Source of the DNA: Abelmoschus esculentus
Taxonomy: Eukaryota > Streptophyta > Magnoliopsida > Malvales > Malvaceae
Direction of reading: 5' to 3'
DNA: 64,000 nucleotides
Assembly (NCBI GenBank): GCA_035048815.1
Contig: JAUCBN010000043.1
Location: 7,133,001-7,197,000, forward strand
Part shown: piece after piece, positions 11,643 through 23,107 of the stretch
How the letters are laid out: each line of letters opens with the position of its first letter
Numbering within the stretch: the stretch's first letter is position 1
Notes under the pieces: model-generated
Databases searched by the model: none
The model's input: only the letters and a program-made list of their open reading frames with translations
What the model was told of the DNA's origin: nothing
Program-made: the position numbers and the translations under genes

Positions 11643-12639
11643 CCAAGGTACATCTCATTGCATTTCATTTACTTGCATTGCATAGCATATAGTTTAATTT
11701 CTTTTAGGTGCATTGAGGACAATGCTTGCCTCGAGTTTGGGGGAGGTATCGTTCTCAACTCTTTTTCATGTGCATGATAGCTACAGTTGTAGAAAAATGC
11801 CATGACATTTTGTAAAAGTTTAGGTTAAGTTTTTAGTGTTATAGTTAGTGATGCCCGATGATGATATTCCTTATATGGCCAGTATTGAATTGAATGCATG
11901 ACTTAGGATTTGAATAGAACCTGCCTTAGAATTTGGTTGGTCGTGATTATTTTATTGTTACACGAGTGTATTTTCTCCATGCTTAGGAAAGTTAGAAAAT
12001 TTTTTATAGAGTGAAAACTTGAATAGCTTAGCATGCTTAAATGAATTTTGATGTTAATAGAGAACCCCCAATAGTTAGTATGAGAAGTTGAAAATAAATG
12101 CCTGGACATATCTGTAGAGGGATACTCCGCTATGCTGTGGCATTTCCATGTGCATATGAGTTACAGAAAGAGGCACAGGGTGACGCTACACTTTTAACTT
12201 GCCATGGCATTGCCTGGATACTGCGTTTAAATAAATGGTAGCTATGGTATGAGTAGAAGGTAGTGTGACAGGTTGGCTCCTCTCGTAGCAGTTTGTTGGC
12301 ATGTAAAAAAAATGTATATATATAAATATGGGGAGTATTAAAAATATGTTTTAATGAACAAACATGCCTTGCTAGAATTTTGAAAATTCCTTAGAATTTT
12401 TCTAAGTTAAATAAGCATAGATTAGATACACTCACTCATGCACACACACACGCAGTCGACCTGGTCCTAGGGCAGTGTTTTTGAAAATTCCTCAAGTCTT
12501 ATATGTTTATGCCATGACATTTTCTGAGGGCTGAAACTCTGACCTATTGATTGCCTAGATTTTGAATTTGTCATGACATTCTTTCTCTGCTAGCTGCTAT
12601 CCATTGCTTGAGGACAAGCAATAGCTTAAGTTTGGGGTG
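11643..12639 (+). other. 3' untranslated region of element A with two hairpin-polypurine modules
   Basis: No coding frame is seen. Module 1 is the hairpin GCATTGAGGACAATGC (11710-11725) followed by GAGTTTGGGGGAGG (11733-11746). Module 2 is the hairpin ATTGCTTGAGGACAAGCAAT (12603-12622) followed by AAGTTTGGGGTG (12628-12639), which abuts the 3' LTR and is the plus-strand primer tract. Both hairpins have the loop AGGA. Palindromes related to TGCCATGGCA lie near 11795, 12200 and 12511. Confidence 0.75.
12628..12639 (+). other. Polypurine tract of element A
   Basis: AAGTTTGGGGTG lies immediately before the 3' LTR start at 12640. This is the normal position for plus-strand DNA priming. Confidence 0.8.
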
Positions 12640-14489
12640 TGATAACTCCGCAAAAAGGCTATATTTTAGGCCTTTTTACTTAAGTTATTGAATGCCCTTA
12701 GGCTCATATGGGATCATGTAGTTGCATTTAGGGTCATAACATTGCATATAGTCTTTTGGTTATGCCTTGGCATTTTCATATGGTAATAGGTGCTATTTCA
12801 CGAGAAATGTAGTTCTTTTTAGTGGTGTTGTGTAGGGAAGTAGAAACGAAAGTTGAGGCAATTTATCATGGCATTTGCAGAAGGATAGCAAAAGGAAAAT
12901 GCCATGGCAAAGCTAGAGAACTCTTGTGCTGAGCTAAACGAGAAAGAGATATTTTGATAAGAGTGCCAGCTGGTGCTACCACAGCCGCTCGGGACCATAA
13001 CAGCTGGCTACAGCCACTTCAGTAGGGGACCACTGCCATATTACCTGTATGCGAGCCACCTGGGTAAGGGACCACTATCACCTCTGCCAATCCTACAGAA
13101 ATGCCAGGACAAAATAAGGGCAGAAATGGACTTTTACACATCTTTTAGGGTTTTTCACCCTCTTTAGAAGACATGGTGACCTACACAAAAAGAGAGGTTT
13201 TTTTAGAGGAACAACCAGAAAAGAGAGACCTTTGAGGCGGTCTTTGCGGCGGCGGAAAACTTCCACCTTTCTCCTCCAAACTCCGGCCAAGGGGACCTCC
13301 ATTGATAGAGCTCGAAGGGAGTGGTGTGCTAGGCACCCGAGAGGGGCTAGCACACCAAGGCGTCCCATGGTGGTTGAAGAGCCGGCGGCAGTGCACACCG
13401 AGGGTGTCTTCTAGTCCTCCTTCCTTGCTTTATTTTGTTTATCTTTTCATGAGGATGATTGTTAGATGTTTAAGATTTATGTGGATGATTTATCTTAACA
13501 TTTAGCCCCACCATGTATCTTTGTTTCGGTGGTTGCTTTTATGGATGATTAACTTTTGTTTCTATTTAATATATTGCCTACTAAGTGTTTGTATATTTGC
13601 TTTGCTCATTGTTGGTAATTATTTAAGCATTGTAAGAGGCACGAAAGTGTCCCTTGTTTAGATACATGTTAGAGCACTCGAGAGAGGCGTAACTATAGAT
13701 CCTTAGATCATCCGAGAGGAGCTAAAGGAGGATTTACGCGAGCAATGGGTTCTAGACTGAAAATAGGGCCTAGTTGGATCCTAGAGCACTCGAGAGAGGC
13801 GTAGGTGAAGGCTTCAACGACTAAAAGGAGTGTGCTTTACCGATAGACTAAGGTGTCATTCGCGTGACAGGCGAAAATACCATGGCATTTTAGAATATCA
13901 GGTTCCTATGACTCGAGAGAGCGAGAACACTTTAGAAACCTCTATCGAGTAGGTATACACCGTAGTGGATATATGTTAGGTAGGGGTAAGGGGTAGGAAA
14001 CCGTAGAAGCCACCATCAGTCATTCCCGAGAGAGTTCATCAATAGAGGAGAAGTACAATATATTGTTTAACGTGTTCCTGCATTCTGTTTTTGCCTCCGC
14101 ATTTACAACTTACTTTCATTGTTTTGCTTGTTACTCAACGATTTCTCTGCTATTCACTCACACACCACCTCCATACATTCACCTTGCCATCATCATCCAT
14201 ACCATTTTGCCTTGGCATATTTTAGTTGCTTGCATTCTAGAATTGCCATAGCATTTCCATTTTACACCTTCACCATACATAACCATTTTCTCTTGTTTAT
14301 ATCTTTACCTTTGTTTTCCTTTTTAGTTTGTGACAACCCTTTTTGTCTTGGCAAATTTGACTGCATGCTTTACATAGATCCTCGTGGGAACGATACTCAC
14401 TCACTCTATTATTACTTGTATGACTGTGTATACTTGCACATATATGTGTGTTCACTTACATCATTTATAGCACTACACAGAACACACCA
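12640..14489 (+). repeat. 3' LTR of element A
   Basis: This 1850-bp copy equals the 5' LTR in length, from TGATAACTCC to ACACACCA. It is followed by atatt, a near match to the 5' flank gtatt. Confidence 0.93.
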
Positions 14490-14682
14490 ATATTCTTACC
14501 TATTGTCTGAGCAGGTATTTCAAGGTCTTTTAGTAGATTCAACCAGTTGTCATCTTCGATCTCTGGGTGTAACTCGTACAGAGGGTTGGTTGGGTTGGCC
14601 CTGGTCATACACCAAGAAAAACAACAAAGTAAAACAAAAATTAAAAAGAAAGAAAATAAAGAAAATAAAATTTAGTTGTCAA
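14490..14682 (-). pseudogene. gag N-terminal fragment and leader of B1
   Basis: On the minus strand an ATG near 14610 starts MTRANPTNPLYEL, identical to the gag start of B2 and B3. After about 18 codons (near 14553) the sequence departs from B2 and reads DDNWLNLLKDLEIPAQ until element A begins. The rest of gag up to the protease linker is missing. The junction is either a large deletion or a switch to a different Athila-like template. The upstream leader is A-rich and nearly identical to that of B2. Confidence 0.6.
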
Positions 14683-14700
14683 TCCCCGGCAACGGCGCCA
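14683..14700 (-). other. Primer binding site of B1 (tRNA-Asp)
   Basis: On the minus strand this reads TGGCGCCGTTGCCGGGGA, identical to the PBS of element A. It lies six bases from the LTR ending at 14707. Confidence 0.88.
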
Positions 14701-14706
14701 AAAACT

Positions 14707-16042
14707 TGTTGCGTGTCAAAAGTGCTCAATTGGTGCAAGTGGACACATCACAAGTAATAAAGTGATCAGTATAATAGTGTATCGTCTCTACAGGGATTGG
14801 TCTACTTAATATGCCTCCTTCTTCTTCTTGCTCTGTAAAAAGAAATAAAATAAAGACACAGGTAATTTGGGTTTTGATGAAACTAAATAATTTGAAATAA
14901 AGAAAACTAAGTAAAAGGATGAGATCTGATTAAGAGAGAGGAAAGGATCTAGTTATGTTGTATTGTTGATTTGATTGACTTGTCTCTCTCCAATGCAATT
15001 GTACATCACTGCCTCGGTAGTACTGCAGATCACTGCCTTGGCAGCAACGATACTTGTCTGCCGCGGCAATCCCTTGCTCGTGGGTGGACTTTATCAAAGT
15101 TTGGCAAAGTGTCCTTGGATGAATCCGCTTATCCCTAAGTCGAAGTACTATTGGTGATCAATCCTTGATGATACCTCCCGGCGTGAATCAATTATAATCA
15201 TCAACCAATCTCACACTTCTTTTAGCCGCGGAAACTCTTAACCTATCCCTAGGCCGAGTTAGTATTTCGCGATTGAAATACCGTACTTATCCCTTTCGTG
15301 AATCTAACTCTCCCGAGTCTAGATAAATAGATTACTCACAAACTTCTCTCCCGAGCTTGAATGCAAGAACAAAGAATGACAAAGGATAAGCAAACCTTGA
15401 TATTTTATTGCATTGAAACAAAGAACAAAGTACAATCTCCTCTCACAAGTACTCGACAACCTTCACCTAAACCCTAAGAAAACTTAGAACATAATTTGAG
15501 AGAAAGAAAACAATGAGTCTTAGGGTGAACTCTCTAAGAATCGGCTCTCCTATTCCCTTGAACGGCTAGGTCTTATATAGGCTTGGCCTAGGGCAAACCT
15601 TTCCTAAGTAGAATACAACTTAGAGTAGGGAACAAGTCATATACATAAATAAAATATTTCCAAGTTTATTCCAAATAAGAAGCTTTCCCGCGTGGCCTTG
15701 TCTTAGGCTTTTCCTCGTGCTAACCAACTCCGATCCATGTGCTGCATGTCTAGAAACGTCCATTGTATTTTTCTCTTCCAATCGCCAACAGTATCGCTAC
15801 ATGTCTTTCGGATGCTACCTCGGCATCAGGTCCTACCTCGGCCACGTTGCTGCCGCGACAATAGTATTTCCTGCACAGATGTAAAAATGCAGTAAAACTT
15901 GCCTTTTCTGTAAATATCATCTTTATGAGCATAACTTCTAAATATATCACATTAAGTATATGCATTGGTCCAAGTCGGTGTAGATTTAATGATTAATGTC
16001 CATAAAAGGTGTAAAAAGTGATAGTGAGTTGAGCACTTATCA
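14707..16042 (-). repeat. Shared B-family LTR (3' LTR of B2 and 5' LTR of B1)
   Basis: This 1336-bp LTR reads TGATAAGTGCTCAAC...GACACGCAACA on the minus strand. On its right is the polypurine tract of B2 (16043-16055); on its left is a good tRNA-Asp PBS leading into B1. One LTR thus serves two internal regions. A minus-strand TATA box (CTATATAAGA) lies near 15571-15580. Exact palindromes TGCCTTGGCA (15034-15043) and TGCCGCGGCA (15059-15068) occur in it. Confidence 0.9.
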
Positions 16043-16980
16043 CACCCCCAAACTCGAATTATTGCTTATCCTCAAGCAATGCAAACCATCAATTTGCTAA
16101 ACTCTATTCTCTCTTGGTTTTATGTTTTCATCTATTCTCCCCACCATAACTATGCCTATTCTTTGGACTTAACCTTTCGGCTACCGAAGGTTTTACCTAG
16201 AAACAAACTATAAGATTTAGTGAGTGTGTGTGTTTTTGTGGACAACTTTGATTAAAGGCTTTCTTAGATAAACTCTAAATTCAAGACAAGTAGATTTTAG
16301 TTAAGTGTTCTCTTCTTTTCTAAACAACCAATTCTTGAGCCAATTTCGGGCACCTCAAGGATTGTGTTTTTCTCTTCACTAATTCCTTCTTTCTTTTGAT
16401 ATTCTTTGTAGCATACTAGAGCCAATTTCGGGCACCTCTAGCATGAAGAAGAGTAATTCCTAGAGCCGGTGATAGGCACCTCTAGTCAGTTGCCCAAAAA
16501 TCTAAGTCTTTATCACCTAAGTTCATTAAAAGAATTCCTATAATCCAACAAGTCTCAAAAGTGTTTTTAAAATTTATCTTATAGTAGGCTTCTAAGTTTT
16601 CATCCTTAAGTATCCTAAGGTTAAACCTTCTTAACAGGACCTAACCATGGTAAGGAGAAAGATTTCTATAGCCTTAAAGAATAAACTAAGGCAATACTGA
16701 TGATGGGCAGTGCAAAAGTATGGGCAATTGGTTCAAGTAAGGCGGTGAGCATAAAAAAAAATTTAAACTAAAAATTCACTTAAATACTCCCTTATCTTGG
16801 CAGGGCCTCGGCAGTAGATTGCCTCGGCAGTGGCTCTACACCCCCAAACTCTAACCAAGCATTGTCCTCAATGCTTTATATTAGAAGGAAATAGTGGGCA
16901 ACAAAAATATGTAAAGAAACAAGCAGCATATACAGAAACAAGCAGCATATAAAGAGAAAAAAATATTGAATATAAAAAAT
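16043..16980 (-). other. 3' untranslated region of B2: two hairpin-PPT modules and three CTAGAG-type hairpins
   Basis: On the minus strand the terminal module is a hairpin at 16080-16061 (loop AGGA) followed by GAGTTTGGGGGTG (16055-16043) next to the LTR. A second module is GCATTGAGGACAATGC (16874-16859) followed by GAGTTTGGGGGTG (16851-16839). Between them are three imperfect inverted repeats (16334-16359, 16416-16441, 16460-16485) of the form CTAGAG...CTCTAG or CTTGAG...CTCAAG around a GGTGCC core. No coding frame is seen. Confidence 0.7.
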
Positions 16981-19850
16981 TTAAAGGGACTCTGAAGAGC
17001 TGCTTGTAACAATCTTTCGTCGGGGTCGTGCTGCTGATTGTGTCGTCTTCGGTGATGGCGATGGCTGAGTTTTTGCTTGTCGGGGCGGTTGGACTCTTGT
17101 TGGTGGTGTCCGTTGCATTGGAGCATCCACTTCCTCACCTTCTTCCTCGTTGACAATTTCCTCGGTGATCATGATGTCTGTCTCACCTTCATTGGTTGCG
17201 TCTGCCCCGGCATGGTGTATATTGGTCCAGCAGTGGTTGAGCTTTGGTGTACATAGGCATTTATCCCTGCTGATAGACTGCCCATGATGATGGGGGATCT
17301 TGGTGGAGTGCTGAAGACTGCCCTCCTCTTTGATGTTCTTCTGCTAGCAGATGATACCGCGGCAGAGTCTGCTGCCCTAGATGGGCCGGCAACATGAAAT
17401 TGTTGCTGAGGGCCAGTGTGGAAAAATGTCCTCGGTCCTCCTAGAGCTGGTGTAGTTTCTGTATAGGGTGCAACTGTGACAAACATGTTGGTGGGGAATT
17501 CTGGAAACTGCACCCCTTGGTCTGGAAAGGCATGGAGCATCATTTGGGCAAGTGTGCTGTTGAAGTCCCTCTGATACTCCATGTATCTTTGCTGCCTCAG
17601 ATCCATAGTTGCCATCCTTTGAAGTATCTCCTGGTATGGGTCTGCTGCAGCAGTGTTGTGGGCAGTGTCAGGCATGTCTGTCGTGTATTGGGCCTCGGCA
17701 GCAGTATCAGTAGTGAACTGTTAGGGCGTTGCCTGGACGGGTTCTGCCTGTGTGATCTGCATGATTTTGTGGCAGAATTCTCTTGTCCACCCTCTCCTAT
17801 AGGCTGTAAATTCGTCTGTCTCGACCGTAGGGACACCTGCAGCATTGCAAATACTAGTAATTAAACAAGGGAAATATAATGGTCCTCTATCCTTCTTACC
17901 GCATTCGTAAATTTCTCGTAGGATAATTTCTCCAACGTTGATGCTCTTTTTGTTGATGATTGATTAGATGAGCACCAATCTTCTCCGATCCACCGTACTG
18001 TTATGGGAGGTTGGGATAAGGCGTCTCTTGAAAAAGGTGTTCCAAAGCTTGGCCTCGGGTTTCAGAATTTGCCGTGCTACCGATCCTCTATGGGCATCGG
18101 TTTCCCAAAGTGTATTCTCGTAGCAAAGGTCGTCTTTTATCAATTCATAATCTTCAGCAGTGATATCCTCCATGAATTCAGCATGTACATCATGGTGAGG
18201 TGTGAGGCCGTAGAATTGGTTGATGGTCTCGGCATCCAGCTGGACAGGCCTGCCTCGGCAGTGGACAAAAAGAGAGTCCTTGCTTGGCCCGTGCGCATAG
18301 AATTCTCGCACGATGGTGGCATTGTCCTGGGCAGGTTGTAGGCAAAAGATTTCCCATTCTTGATACTTGATTCCGTCGAACAAATTGTCGTGTGTCAAAA
18401 GTGCGCGTTTAGTGCAAGTGGACACATCGCAAGTAAAAGTTGATAAGTATTTATCGAGTTATCGTCTCCTCAGGGACCGATATACTTAATATGTTCTCTT
18501 TATCTTCTTGCTCTGTAGAAAAATAAAAACACAAGTGAGTGGGTGTGATTTATTAAACTAAGGTAATTGAATAAAAATAAAAGATTCGAAATATTAGAGA
18601 GAGAGATGGGCCAGGATCCAGTTGTATTGTATTGTGGACTTGATTGACTTGTCTTTATCCAATGCAATCGCATATCTCTGCCTCGGCAGCACTGCAGTTT
18701 ACTGCCTGGACAGCGATAACGCTGTCCGCCGCGGCAATCCCTTGCTCGTGGGCAGACTTTACCAAAGTTCGGCAAAGTGTCCTTGAATGACTCTGCTTAT
18801 CCCTAAGTCAGAGTGCTGTTGATGACTAGTCCTTGATGATACCTCCCGGCGTGAACCAATTATACTCACCAACCAATCTCACACTTCTTTTAGCCGCTGA
18901 AACTCTTAACCTATCCCTAGGCCGAGTTAGTATTTCGCGATTGAAACACCGTACTTACCCCTTTCGTGAATCTAGCTCTCCCGAGCTTAGATAAATGGAT
19001 CACTTACAAACTTCCCTCCCGGGCTTGAATGCAAGAACAACGAATAACAAAGAATAAGCAAACCTTGATAATCTTTATTGCATTGAATGAAAGATAAAGT
19101 ACAATCTCCTCTCACAAATACTCCACAACCTTCACCTAAACCCTATGAAGGTTTTAGAACATGATGGAGAGGAAAGAAACAAGAGTAGAAGTCGGCTCTC
19201 CCTAGGTATTTCGATATATGATACATTGGGTGGCTAGGTCTTTATATAGGCTAGACCTAGGGCAAGCCTTTCCTAAGTAGAATACAACTTGGAGTAGGGA
19301 ACAAGTCAAGTACATAATAATATTATATTTCCAAGTTTGAATTCGGCTAAGGGGGCTTTCCCGCGTGGTCTTCCTTTGGGCTTTTCCTTGTGCTAGCCAG
19401 CTCCGAATCATGGGCTTCAAGTCCATACACGTTCCTTGGATTTTTGTCTTTCCATCGCCTATCAATTTGCTTCCTGTCTTCTTGCTGCTGCCTCGGCATC
19501 AGTTCCTGCCTCGGCCTTGTCTCTGCCGCGGCACTGGTTCTCCTGCACAGATATGAAAACATAGTAAAACGTGCCTTTTTCTGTAAATAGTATCTATTTA
19601 AGTATAACTTCTAAATATATCACATTAAGCACATGCATTGGTTCAAGTGGGTGAATATTTGGTGATAAATGCCGATAAAAGGAGTAGAAAGTGATAGTGT
19701 GTTGAGCACTTATCACAAATAGTGCTCTATGTTGTAATTTTCTTCATCGGAATGTTGGAACCCTTGTTCCTCCCATAAATGTCGAGCAATGAAAGACCTG
19801 TTGAAGCGGTCTTCAACATTGGCTGGGGCAAAACATTTGTAGGTGGCCAT
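16981..19850 (-). pseudogene. ORF2 of B2, split by a solo LTR and by stops
   Basis: The start is ATG 19850 (MATYKCFAPANVEDRFNRSF). The frame is interrupted by the solo LTR 18386-19715 and resumes with KYQEWEIFCLQPAQ, IVREFYAHGPSKDSLFVHCRGRPVQLDAETINQFYGL and LWNTFFKRRLIPTSHN (to about 17964). After further breaks it continues with DPYQEILQRMATMDLRQQRYMEYQRDF (17675 down) and ends near 16981 in the basic, serine-rich tail ARPRRKIVTSSSSESL. The domain order equals ORF2 of element A: conserved plant transposon protein domain, then a low-complexity tail. A short glutamine/arginine-rich coiled-coil-like stretch precedes the tail. Without the solo LTR the gene would be about 500 codons. Function unknown. 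Confidence 0.75.
18386..19715 (-). mobile_element. Solo B-family LTR inside ORF2 of B2 (TSD caaat)
   Basis: This 1330-bp LTR reads TGTCGTGTGTC...GAGCACTTATCA on the + strand, so its own orientation is minus. It is flanked by caaat at 18381-18385 and 19716-19720. The uninterrupted ORF2 of B3 (around 38510-38530) shows the empty-site arrangement. The gtcg / gcgcgttt variant at its + strand start matches the solo LTR at 62180, indicating a subfamily distinct from the B2 LTRs. Confidence 0.93.
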
Positions 19851-19913
19851 GAGTAAGTATTTTGAGAGTTGAGGTTCTTGGAGATTTTCTTGAAGAAATT
19901 CTAAAAATTTCAA

Positions 19914-20340
19914 GAAGGGTTGTGAGTAGGCAGAGAGTATTGTGAGAGAAAGATTAGCAAATATTCTAAAGAAAACAAGAATGCAAGAGTGAATAGTTCA
20001 AGAGGAGAGATAGATTATATAGGCCTCGGCCTTGTAGCCGTTTAAACCACTAGCCGTTTTATAGCTGTTAAACTTTTACTGTCGTTTGCAATTACTACCG
20101 CGGCGAGAATCTCGGTAGACTAGCCGTTACAATGTTCTTCCCGTTGGAACTGCTGCGGCTCTGACACTGTTTTCTGCCCCGGCAGAATTCTTGCTGTGAA
20201 CTATTTCTCCTTTATTCTTGCTTATTATCCTAAATAAAAATTGAACACAAACGAGAGAAATAATTAAAGCAAAAGCAAAAATTATAGAAAGTAAATATAA
20301 ACTAAACTAATCCTAATATAATAAAAAGAAAGGTGAGATA
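19914..20340 (-). promoter_or_regulatory. Putative internal promoter of B2 upstream of ORF2
   Basis: On the minus strand three copies of AACGGCTA lie at 20128-20121, 20058-20051 and 20042-20035, followed by GGCCTATATAATC with a TATA box near 20021-20014. This is about 165 bases upstream of the ORF2 ATG at 19850. AACGG is the core of the MSA element bound by three-repeat MYB proteins in plant G2/M genes (established for the motif, not for this locus). B3 keeps the same arrangement at the same distance. The rest of the spacer is AT-rich with no gene. Confidence 0.45.
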
Positions 20341-21745
20341 TCATGTTACTGGTGGAGTGCATGCAAATGCATATCCCAAGGTGATTATCTCTTGTTGGCC
20401 AAAGTGATTCTTCAAGTGTTGGCTATTGGCTTTATGTCCATCTTTGTTTTTCCTGATCTTTACCGCACCCTTTTTGACTGGACAGTGTGTTGTCCTGTTG
20501 GTTTCCTCCACATCTGCCTTACTTTTCCTGCCAAATATTTTGCCATAAAGTATTTCCATTTTCTTGCCGAGCATACTGCCTAGGCAGTGACTGTTGAAAC
20601 AGGATATCTTTGTGCCTGCATCTGTTCTGTGAAGGACTTTGCACTCTTCTGCATCATCATGCCTTTTCAAATTGTAGAAGGCATTGAGTTTGACTTGTTG
20701 GTCATTGACCCTCATTGTCAACTCTCCTTTTTCCACATCAATTAGTGTTCGTCCAGTGGCAAGGAAAAGTCTCCCCAAGATGATCGGTGCATTATCATCT
20801 GCTTCACAATCAAGGACAACAAAATCAGCGGGAAAAATAAATTTGTCAACTCTTACCAGTATGTCCTCGATTTTGCCTTCGGGTTGCACATATGGTCGAT
20901 CCGCAAGTTGGAGCATCACTGTTGTAGGTTTTGCTCTTCCTATTCCAAGCTTTTGAAAAATAGATTTGGGCATTAGGTTGATGCTTGCTCCAAGGTCGCA
21001 TAGGGCCTTACCTTCATAGTTATTACCTATCGCACAAGGTATGGTAAAGCATCCAGGATCCTTCAATTTTGGTGGCATGCGATTGTGTAGCATTGCCATG
21101 CATCCTTCGGTAGCAACCACTATTTCGAACTCACCTAGTCTTTTTCTCTTAGACACAATGTCTTTCAAGAATTTAGCATAATTAGGCATTTGTTCAATTG
21201 TCTGTACGAATGGTAAGTTGATGTGGACTTGCTTTAAAATATCAAGAAATTTCTTGAATTGATGGTCCTGTTTTTGCTTCTTCAATCTTTTTGGGAACGG
21301 TGGTGGTGGTCTCATCTCTTCTAGGGTTTCTTTAGTTTGGAACTTAATACTTGGCACCACTGGGGTTGTTGCTGTCTCGGCAGATTGTTCAGGAACTGCT
21401 GCGTTTTCTGCTCGGGCAGTGTTATCATGATCAGTTTGTTCAATATCCAAATCCTCTTTTTCTAGTTCTGTTGATTGAACTTGGCCTGCTGGAATTCCTA
21501 TCTTTTCATTTAGCTGTAGACCACTCCTAGTAGTGATTACCTTACACTGTTCATGGCCTATTACCTTAGCAACTTCAATATTGCTAGGTAGTCCTCCTTG
21601 TGGACTAGTGTTTATGTTTTGAGCAAACTGCCCAACCTGAGTTTCCAATGCCTTTATTGCTGCTTCTTGGTTTTGCAACCTCATCTCAGTCCTATTTATA
21701 AACGCATCTGTTCTTTTGATGAAGTTGCTATTCTCTGCCATATAT
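20341..21745 (-). pseudogene. gag C-terminal linker and aspartic protease of B2
   Basis: An open frame of 466 codons (21741-20341) begins in a coiled-coil-like linker (MAENSNFIKRTDAF, LQNQEAAIKALETQVGQFAQ). It continues with KVITTRSGLQL and a charged spacer, and reaches the protease with the catalytic block ALCDLGASINLMPKSIFQKL, LADRPYVQPEGKIEDI and LDCEADDNAPIILGR. After the protease comes a lysine-rich tail ending in ACTPPVT and a stop. No RT motif follows before ORF2. A small deletion near 21747 puts this frame out of register with the gag frame; B3 is continuous at the same place, so the shift is a lesion. Confidence 0.83.
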
Positions 21746-21748
21746 GAC

Positions 21749-23008
21749 TCAGTTTTCCATGAATGCTTTTAGAGAATTTTCCAAGGAACTTACAGACTGT
21801 TGTTGCATCTGCGGCGGCGGCATTGGCTGCTGGACCTGCGGCGGCGGCAGATGTTGCATTGGTTGTTGGAATCCTGGGGGTTGGGTGGTTGGATTTAAGG
21901 CATTGTTAGGATTACTCCATGACAAGTTTGGATGCCTCTTCCATGAGGGGTTGTATGTGTTGGACATCATATTGTTTCGGTTATAGTTTTCAACATACAG
22001 GCTGGATTCTTGATTCATACAGTCAGAAGAATTGTGGTTACCTCCACATAAATCACAAAAAGAATCAATGGCCTTAACCTCACGGGTATTTTTTTGTAGT
22101 TGCAAATTTTGCACCATCTTGGTAAGAGAGGCCAATTGTGCTGTCACTGAATTTGATGTGTCTAACTCATTCACTGTGGCTTGGCGTCTTACTCCTCCTC
22201 GCCTAGATGTAGGGAATTGAAAATCATTCTTTGCGAGTTTGTTTAGAATTTCAATAGCTTCCTCAGGTGCTTTGTCAAGGAGTGTTCCATTTGCTGAGGC
22301 ATCTAACATCATCCTTGTCAGGGCATTCGTAGCATTATAGAACATGGTCACTTGTGTCCATAGGGGAAATCCATGCAAAGTACACTTATGCAGTAACTCC
22401 CTGTAGTGCTCCCATGCCTCGTACATAGGTTCGTCATCTGCCTGTCGAAAAGAAGTGATTTCATTACGAATTCGATCATATAAATTTGTAGGATTAAAAC
22501 GTGTAATGAAATCTTGGCATAATTCACTCCAAGATCCAATAGATCCTGATGGAAAGCTATTTAACCAAGCTTTTGCCCTATCCCTCAGTGAATAGGGGAA
22601 TAATTTCAATCTCAAGACATCTTCATGCACTCCTTAGATTTTGAAGGAATTGCATATCTCCAAGAATGACTTGAGGTGTTGCCTGGCATCTTCAGTCATA
22701 GACCCACCAAACTGTCCAATATTGTTGAGCATATTGAACATGAAAGGTTTTAGCTCAAAGTGGGCTGCTTCTATTTCCGATGTAACGACTCCTGGGTTTA
22801 ACCCATTTAAGTCCTCTTCCAGAAAATCTCTGATAGTGAGCTGTCGCGGCCCTGGTGGCGGTGGAAGACCTCCATTGCCGGCAGGTAAGTTTTGTCCTGC
22901 CGGATGATCTGCCAAAGCTCCTTGGATTTGTCTCCTCAACCTTTGTTGTGTACGTTCGATCTCTGGGTCTAACTCGTACAGAGGGTTGGTTGGGTTGGCC
23001 CTGGTCAT
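21749..23008 (-). pseudogene. gag of B2
   Basis: The start is ATG 23008 (MTRANPTNPLYELDPEIER). The N-terminal part runs to a TAA at 22634-22636, where B3 has a CAA codon. The frame continues with VHEDVLRLKLFPYSLRDRAKAW, MMLDASANGTLLDKAPEEA and a zinc-knuckle-like CDLCGGNHNSSDC (CX2CX4HX4C). It ends in a proline/glutamine-rich stretch and the KAFMEN stop near 21749. The retrotransposon gag domain is clear and matches that of element A, which supports packaging compatibility. Apart from the nonsense codon and the frame shift into the protease, the gene is well preserved. Confidence 0.83.
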
Positions 23009-23082
23009 ACACCAAGAAAAACAACAAAGTAAAATAAAAATTAAAAAGCAAGAAAATAAAGAAAACAAAATTTAGTTGTCAA

Positions 23083-23100
23083 TCCCCAACAGCGACGCGA
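23083..23100 (-). other. Decayed primer binding site of B2
   Basis: This is at the same distance from the LTR as in B1, but 5 of 13 bases differ in the variable part relative to the tRNA-Asp match. Three of the five changes are G to A on the + strand, as expected from cytosine deamination on the other strand. Confidence 0.65.
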
Positions 23101-23107
23101 AAAAACT

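Larger units (their letters stand above)
2132..14489 (+). mobile_element. Element A: full-length Athila-type Ty3/gypsy retrotransposon
   Basis: The element is 12,358 bp with two 1850-bp LTRs (2132-3981 and 12640-14489) that begin TGATAACTCC and end ACACACCA. The flanks gtatt (2127-2131) and atatt (14490-14494) are a TSD with one mismatch. The order is LTR, PBS, gag, protease, RT, RNase H, integrase, ORF2, 3' UTR, PPT, LTR. ORF2 after integrase and the tRNA-Asp PBS are typical of Athila. The first 430 bases of the LTRs differ at about 20 sites by eye, and coding regions carry at least eight breaks, so it is old and not autonomous now. It is inserted in B1. Confidence 0.92.
1..16042 (-). mobile_element. 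B1: minus-strand Athila-like element, interrupted by element A and lacking RT
   Basis: Read on the minus strand, the order is LTR (16042-14707), tRNA-Asp PBS (14700-14683), gag N-terminus, element A insertion (14489-2132), protease and ORF2, which runs off the left edge. The 5' LTR is also the 3' LTR of B2. Leader and first gag codons match B2 closely up to about 14553, then the sequence changes to something not found in B2. B1 is therefore chimeric or heavily deleted. Its outer LTR and TSD lie outside the window. Confidence 0.6.
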
